Assembly: GCA_014799675.1 (NCBI GenBank)
Contig: JAAVHM010000018.1
Coordinates: 1,953 to 9,273 of the forward strand
DNA: 7,321 nucleotides
Direction of reading: 5' to 3'
Source: Ruminococcus sp.
Lineage (GTDB): Bacteria > Bacillota > Clostridia > Oscillospirales > Ruminococcaceae
This document shows positions 5,430 through 7,321 of the stretch, piece after piece. Made by a program: the position numbers and the translations under genes. The notes beneath the pieces are model-generated. The model was not told where the DNA came from. It did no database searches and saw only the letters and a list, made by a program, of their open reading frames with translations. Every line of letters begins with the position of its first letter. The first letter of the stretch is position 1.

Positions 5430-5447
5430 TTTGTACATTCCTACAAA
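5430..5447. promoter_or_regulatory. Inverted repeat TTTGTA-N6-TACAAA in a divergent intergenic region
   Basis: Perfect 6-bp arms (5430-5435 and 5442-5447) are separated by 6 bp. On the minus strand they lie immediately downstream of a possible -10, TATAAT (complement of 5447-5452), for the secreted-protein gene. The -35 is poor, which would fit an activated or regulated promoter. The rest of the 185-bp region holds the two ribosome binding sites and little else I can identify. Confidence 0.4.
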
Positions 5448-5507
5448 TTATATATCGGCAATTTGTTATACTTCACAATTATAATTCTTTAAAAGGAACA
5501 AAAAATT

Positions 5508-5729
5508 ATGGCAATAATAGGCGTTATTCTCGGCACGGCAGGATTTTTTGGTTACATAGCCTGCCTTATGACAACTATGCATTTTGAGTACAAAAGCTTC
5601 CCAAAGGAAGAGGAGTTCAAAATCGAAAAGATAACAAAAACCGCGCGGCGCATTTCAAGGCTTTGCCTTGCGGCTTTTATCGTCGGACTTATTATTTTCT
5701 CTTCATTTTTGGGACTGTTCGGGAACTGA
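5508..5729 (+). CDS. Small two-helix membrane protein of unknown function
   Basis: A 73-residue protein. Hydrophobic segments at about 2-22 (AIIGVILGTAGFFGYIACLM) and 52-71 (LCLAAFIVGLIIFSSFLGLF) flank a charged central part (FPKEEEFKIEKITKTARRISR). The Lys/Arg-rich stretch just before the second helix suggests a short cytoplasmic loop with both ends outside (positive-inside rule, inferred). The ATG at 5508 has AAAAGGAA (5491-5498) 9 nt upstream, and a TATAAT (5480-5485) lies close before it, without a clear -35. A strong terminator follows directly. It is a single-gene unit between the secreted-protein gene (divergent) and the SHOCT gene (convergent). I do not recognise a family. The ribosome binding site, hydrophobicity pattern and own terminator argue that it is real. 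Confidence 0.75.
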   Translation: MAIIGVILGTAGFFGYIACLMTTMHFEYKSFPKEEEFKIEKITKTARRISRLCLAAFIVGLIIFSSFLGLFGN

Positions 5730-5738
5730 AATACAGTA

Positions 5739-5772
5739 AAAACCACGATACCGAAACAGATATCGTGGTTTT
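5739..5772. terminator. Bidirectional rho-independent terminator
   Basis: A 12-bp perfect stem (5739-5750, AAAACCACGATA, with 5761-5772) has a 10-nt loop. T-rich tracts follow on both strands: TTTTGCTTTTT on plus, and a run of five T on minus. It ends both the small membrane protein gene (stop at 5729) and the SHOCT-protein gene (stop at 5778). Confidence 0.92.
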
Positions 5773-5777
5773 GCTTT

Positions 5778-7103
5778 TTAATAAAGAAGATTGAGAAGCT
5801 TTCTCTTTTCCTGCGCGAATTCGCTTTCGGAAATAACGCCGTTGTCAAGCATGGTTTTAAGCTTCTTGACAGCTGTTTCAAAGTCGTCAAGGGAAACGTT
5901 CTCGCCGTTTCTCGGAACTATCTCCTCGTCAGCGGGAGCAGCAGGGATAATGTCGGGCTTCTTCTCGGGCTCTTCCTGCTTAGCCGCAGGCTTTTTGCCT
6001 GCTCCTGCCTTTGGAGTAAGCTGTTTTGCCTTTTCCGCAGCAGAGTCAGCTTCCTCGGCAGCAGCTTCCATATTTCTTCTGATCGGCTTTGTAACGATCT
6101 TTGCTTCCTTGATCTCTCCCGTGATATCGGGAACAACGAGATCCTCTATCTCCGCAGGCTTTTTCTGGAGAACTTCCACAGGAATTGATTCCAAAGCCTT
6201 GTCGTCGGGCTCTGCTTCAACAGCGTCCATCATGTCCTCGGGCTTGATACCGAGAAATTCGTTAAGGTCAAGAATATCGTCAACCGTTACAGGCTTCTTG
6301 TTTTCGGGCTCGGGAATAGCGCGTTCCTTTTCTTCAAAAACCATCTCCGCATTGGAAGCGTCATTTTTCGCAGAAGCGTCCAGATCCTTTACAGGAGCAG
6401 GCTTAGCAGCCGTGGGAGGTGCAGGTGCGATCTTAGGTTCACGCTTTGGCGCGGGAGCAGGTGCAGGTGCAGGCTTGGGTTCATCTTTCTTAGGTGCTGG
6501 TGCTGGAGCAGGCGCAGGCTTCGGCTCGGGCTTAGCTTCCTGCTTGGGTTCGGGCTTAGCCTCCTGTTTAGGTTCAGGCTTAGGCTCTTCCTTGGGAGCG
6601 TTTTTCTCCAAGGTCTTTTTGAACTCCTCATAGCCGCTTGTCATGCTCTCAAACTCGTCGTCGGCAGCCTTTTTGAGATTCTTGAGCTTTTCGCTCTTTT
6701 CAGCTTCACGGCGCACTTCAAGCTTTTTGTCAAGCTCCGCCTTTGCGCTTTCTATCATCTGAACGATCTCGGTATTATTCTTAAAGCATGGCAGAATGAT
6801 ACGCCGACGGTTCATTACAGACTTTGACGTATCGTCGCACTGAACATAGATAGGGCTGTTCCTGTTATTGTTGTTAATGTAAATTTTGGTAATTTCCTCA
6901 AGTCCGCAGGTAAAACGGCTGTACACAGGGTCTTCCTCCCTTGTGCCAGTCTGGTCGCATATGTACGCTTGCCCGTAGATATGTTCGGGAGTAATGGTAA
7001 CATTTACCTCCTGTGGCTTTGAAAGTACAGTTTCTCTGTAAGTCGATTCAAAAAAAGCAAGCTTTTTTTCGTTGTAAATACTTGCCTGATTATCCATAAG
7101 CAA
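5778..7103 (-). CDS. SHOCT-domain protein with an uncharacterised N-terminal domain and Pro/Ala-rich linker
   Basis: A 441-residue protein with no signal peptide or membrane helix, so probably cytoplasmic. Residues 1-125 look like a compact beta-rich domain (VNVTITPEHIYGQAYICD, ITKIYINNNN, SPIYVQCDD, RRIILPCF) ending in an amphipathic helix (NNTEIVQMIESAK). The layout recalls bacterial PH-like domains, an inference only. A charged helix (about 120-168) follows, then a low-complexity linker (about 170-240) of KPEPKQEA and PAPAPAPAPK repeats. An acidic, probably disordered part (241-400) contains VTVDDILDLNEFLGIKPEDMMD. The C-terminus (402-440, VSLDDFETAVKKLKTMLDNGVISESEFAQEKRKLL) is a clear SHOCT domain, a short module thought to mediate oligomerisation. 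The TTG at 7103 is preferred because GAGG (complement of 7114-7117) lies 10 nt away; the ATG at 7097 is 16 nt away and would remove only two residues. It has its own promoter (7138) and terminator. Function is unknown. Confidence 0.85.
   Translation of the reverse strand: MLMDNQASIYNEKKLAFFESTYRETVLSKPQEVNVTITPEHIYGQAYICDQTGTREEDPVYSRFTCGLEEITKIYINNNNRNSPIYVQCDDTSKSVMNRRRIILPCFKNNTEIVQMIESAKAELDKKLEVRREAEKSEKLKNLKKAADDEFESMTSGYEEFKKTLEKNAPKEEPKPEPKQEAKPEPKQEAKPEPKPAPAPAPAPKKDEPKPAPAPAPAPKREPKIAPAPPTAAKPAPVKDLDASAKNDASNAEMVFEEKERAIPEPENKKPVTVDDILDLNEFLGIKPEDMMDAVEAEPDDKALESIPVEVLQKKPAEIEDLVVPDITGEIKEAKIVTKPIRRNMEAAAEEADSAAEKAKQLTPKAGAGKKPAAKQEEPEKKPDIIPAAPADEEIVPRNGENVSLDDFETAVKKLKTMLDNGVISESEFAQEKRKLLNLLY
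6432..6581 (-). repeat. Low-complexity tandem repeats encoding the Pro/Lys/Glu/Ala linker
   Basis: Two repeat types adjoin. An 8-codon unit, KPEPKQEA, occurs twice plus a partial third copy (6519-6581). A 14-15-codon unit, EPKPAPAPAPAPK plus K/R, occurs twice and leads into EPK (6432-6527). Such arrays are prone to slippage, so the length may vary between strains in multiples of 3 nt. Confidence 0.8.
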
Positions 7104-7137
7104 ACACCGCTTTCCTCAAATAATAAACTATACAAAT

Positions 7138-7166
7138 ATTATAACATATATTCTTAAAATAGTCAA
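7138..7166 (-). promoter_or_regulatory. Sigma-A-type promoter of the SHOCT-protein gene
   Basis: On the minus strand, TTGACT (complement of 7161-7166), a 17-bp spacer and TATAAT (complement of 7138-7143) lie about 34 bp before the TTG start. A 7-bp hairpin-forming repeat, CATCAAA/TTTGATG (7199-7215), sits about 33 bp upstream of the -35 and could be a binding site; nothing further supports it. Confidence 0.8.
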
Positions 7167-7233
7167 ATATTATTAATAGAAGTTTGTATAGAATTTTACA
7201 TCAAATTTTTTGATGATATGCACAAGAATTTTT

Positions 7234-7272
7234 AAAAAACAACTGCCAACACCACAACAGTGAATTGGCAGT
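7234..7272 (-). terminator. Terminator of the gene entering from the right edge
   Basis: On the minus strand an 8-bp stem (ACTGCCAA at 7265-7272 read in reverse, with 7242-7249) and a 15-nt loop are followed by TG and a run of six T (complement of 7234-7239). It lies 14 bp past the stop codon at 7286-7288. Confidence 0.8.
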
Positions 7273-7285
7273 AATTGGTGTGCTG

Positions 7286-7321
7286 TTAAAGCTTTTCGAT
7301 TACCTCGACCGCATAGTCAAT
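7286..7321 (-). CDS. C-terminal end of an unidentified protein (cut by window edge)
   Basis: The minus strand reads IDYAVEVIEKL followed by TAA (complement of 7286-7288), and a terminator sits just downstream, so this is very likely a true gene end. An Ile-Asp-Tyr plus amphipathic helix ending is seen in several aminotransferase-fold enzymes, such as NifS/IscS-type cysteine desulfurases, but eleven residues are too few to name it. Confidence 0.6.
   Translation of the reverse strand: MDYAVEVIEKL

Noticed and set aside
5791..6633. A 280-codon plus-strand open frame rich in Ser, Gly and Ala opposite the SHOCT gene
   Set aside because: It is the mirror of Pro/Ala/Glu/Lys-rich codons on the other strand. 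It has no ribosome binding site and would overlap a well-supported gene entirely.
7199..7215. Short hairpin CATCAAA/TTTGATG as a second terminator or small RNA element
   Set aside because: The stem is only 7 bp and AT-rich, without a T run on the relevant strand, and the incoming gene already has a terminator at 7234-7272.

Overview
The window looks like chromosomal DNA from a low-to-moderate GC, Gram-positive anaerobe of the Clostridia, most likely an Oscillospiraceae/Ruminococcus-type gut bacterium (inference). Supporting signs are strong AGGAGG-type ribosome binding sites, near-consensus sigma-A promoters with 17-bp spacers, TTG starts, many hairpin-plus-T-run terminators, and a secreted protein joining choline/cell-wall-binding repeats to Ig-like repeats. 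There are no rRNA or tRNA genes, no CRISPR array and no transposase.

Layout. 1-353 (minus): N-terminal part of an O6-alkylguanine-DNA methyltransferase (ogt), cut by the window edge before its active-site cysteine. 493-1164 (plus): a P-loop kinase-like protein of unknown substrate, divergent from ogt. A 14-bp-stem bidirectional terminator separates it from purB (1248-2684, minus; adenylosuccinate lyase). Divergent from purB is a two-gene operon, a MarR-family regulator (2845-3285) and a flavin-split-barrel (pyridoxamine 5'-phosphate oxidase-like) protein (3287-3721). Its promoter is overlapped by a 23-bp palindrome that is probably the MarR operator. 3748-4074 (minus): a small XRE/Cro-type regulator bracketed by an inverted repeat. 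A consensus promoter beside it points away and has no recognisable gene downstream. 4273-5322 (minus): a secreted wall-binding protein with two near-identical Ig-like domains. 5508-5729 (plus): a 73-residue two-helix membrane protein. 5778-7103 (minus): a 441-residue protein with an unfamiliar N-terminal domain, a Pro/Ala/Lys/Glu-rich linker and a C-terminal SHOCT domain. 7286-7321 (minus): the last 11 codons of another gene, followed by its terminator.

How the parts work together. Most genes here are single transcription units with their own promoter and terminator. The one clear functional unit is the MarR/flavoprotein operon. ogt and purB are housekeeping (DNA repair, purine synthesis). 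The right half is more accessory in character: surface protein, small membrane protein, SHOCT protein. No clearly new multi-gene system can be shown. The least-explained features are the inverted repeat around the XRE gene with its orphan outward promoter, the recently duplicated Ig-like unit, and the SHOCT protein.
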